Positions 63,846-64,000 of a stretch of DNA of 64,000 nucleotides are shown here, one piece after another. A program made the position numbers and the translations under genes. The notes under the pieces are model-generated. The model was not told the origin of the DNA. It searched no databases and saw only the letters and a program-made list of their open reading frames with translations. The DNA comes from Cytidiella melzeri (lineage: Eukaryota; Basidiomycota; Agaricomycetes; Polyporales; Irpicaceae), in NCBI GenBank assembly GCA_022592445.1, contig JABYQR010000125.1:1-64000 (forward strand). The letters run 5' to 3'. Every line of letters begins with the position of its first letter. The first letter of the stretch is position 1.

Positions 63846-64000
63846 AGCATCATGTGACTCCCTGCAAACATGCATGCTTAGGCCCTGATACCCTTGATCT
63901 TTGTTCCGTAGATACTGTCAAAAATGTAGCGCATTCAAAGAATTCATTTTTTCTACCGGTTACAATTTGGGTATGTGGAAAGAAAGTGCAGGTTGAAGCT
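63846..64000 (+). pseudogene. Gypsy E protease N-terminal lead-in, runs off window
   Basis: Readable pieces (VDTVKNVAHSKN, VTIWVCGKKVQVEA) match the sequence before the D protease active site (YNLGILKKVQVEALVYSGA). The window ends a few codons before the active-site motif. Confidence 0.7.

Noticed and set aside
1..64000. Host genes, rRNA, true tRNA, CRISPR arrays, biosynthetic clusters
   Set aside because: Nothing in the window supports any of these. The readable coding sequence falls into retrotransposon or DNA transposon families, apart from a few unrecognised ORFs, and intron-exon structure argues against a prokaryote.

Overview
This window is a transposon graveyard from a fungal genome, most probably an agaricomycete (mushroom-forming) basidiomycete. 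The evidence is the very short GT-AG introns (46-62 nt), a Plavaka-type transposase gene with an agaricomycete-style companion gene, several chromodomain Ty3/Gypsy families, a Tad1-like LINE and a Ty1/Copia element. I see no ordinary host gene, rRNA, true tRNA or CRISPR array. Almost every coding stretch belongs to a mobile element and most are broken.

Layout. 1-1859: 3' end of a Gypsy element (X) with its LTR, inserted in the gag of Gypsy A. 1860-7941: Gypsy A, with degraded gag-pol on +, a spliced gene on the opposite strand (5862-7206) and its 3' LTR. 8899-9614: solo LTR of family X. 10165-30933: Gypsy F on the minus strand, split by two insertions. The first is a CACTA-type miniature element (14034-15383) that itself holds a solo F LTR. 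The second is a 14.3-kb Plavaka-type transposon (15761-30090), which carries a solo LTR and a 5.25-kb Copia element. 30934-33998: an LTR-like stretch, an unknown ORF and an internally deleted F derivative. 33999-35774: Gypsy H remnant. 35775-41682: Tad1-like LINE on minus. 41683-45712: Gypsy B, an inverted copy of A with the same antisense gene. 45713-47829: 3' end of Gypsy C, a diverged relative with its own antisense gene. 47830-51944: Gypsy D on minus. 51965-54403: a large inverted repeat centred on head-to-head LTRs. 54404-61510: second, 5'-truncated Plavaka copy. 61545-64000: Gypsy E, the inverted relative of D, running off the window.

Most notable points. (1) Gypsy A, B and C each carry, between pol and the 3' LTR and on the opposite strand, a gene with a tiny first exon, a 55-61 nt intron, a coiled coil, an acidic stretch, a Zn2Cys6-spaced cysteine cluster and a bipartite basic motif. 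It looks like a nuclear regulator made from the element's antisense strand. (2) Both Plavaka copies keep the same plan: transposase gene, companion gene, a module with pol III-like A and B boxes, then a TCTAGA-rich end. Copy 1 has ten TCTAGA hexamers in 188 bp. (3) Gypsy D and E share a ~259-codon extra ORF upstream of gag.

Target-site duplications are visible for most insertions, so the order of events can be read. Gypsy F is the oldest layer of its nest. Its interrupted protease and RT reading frames rejoin across the insertion points when the inserts are subtracted.
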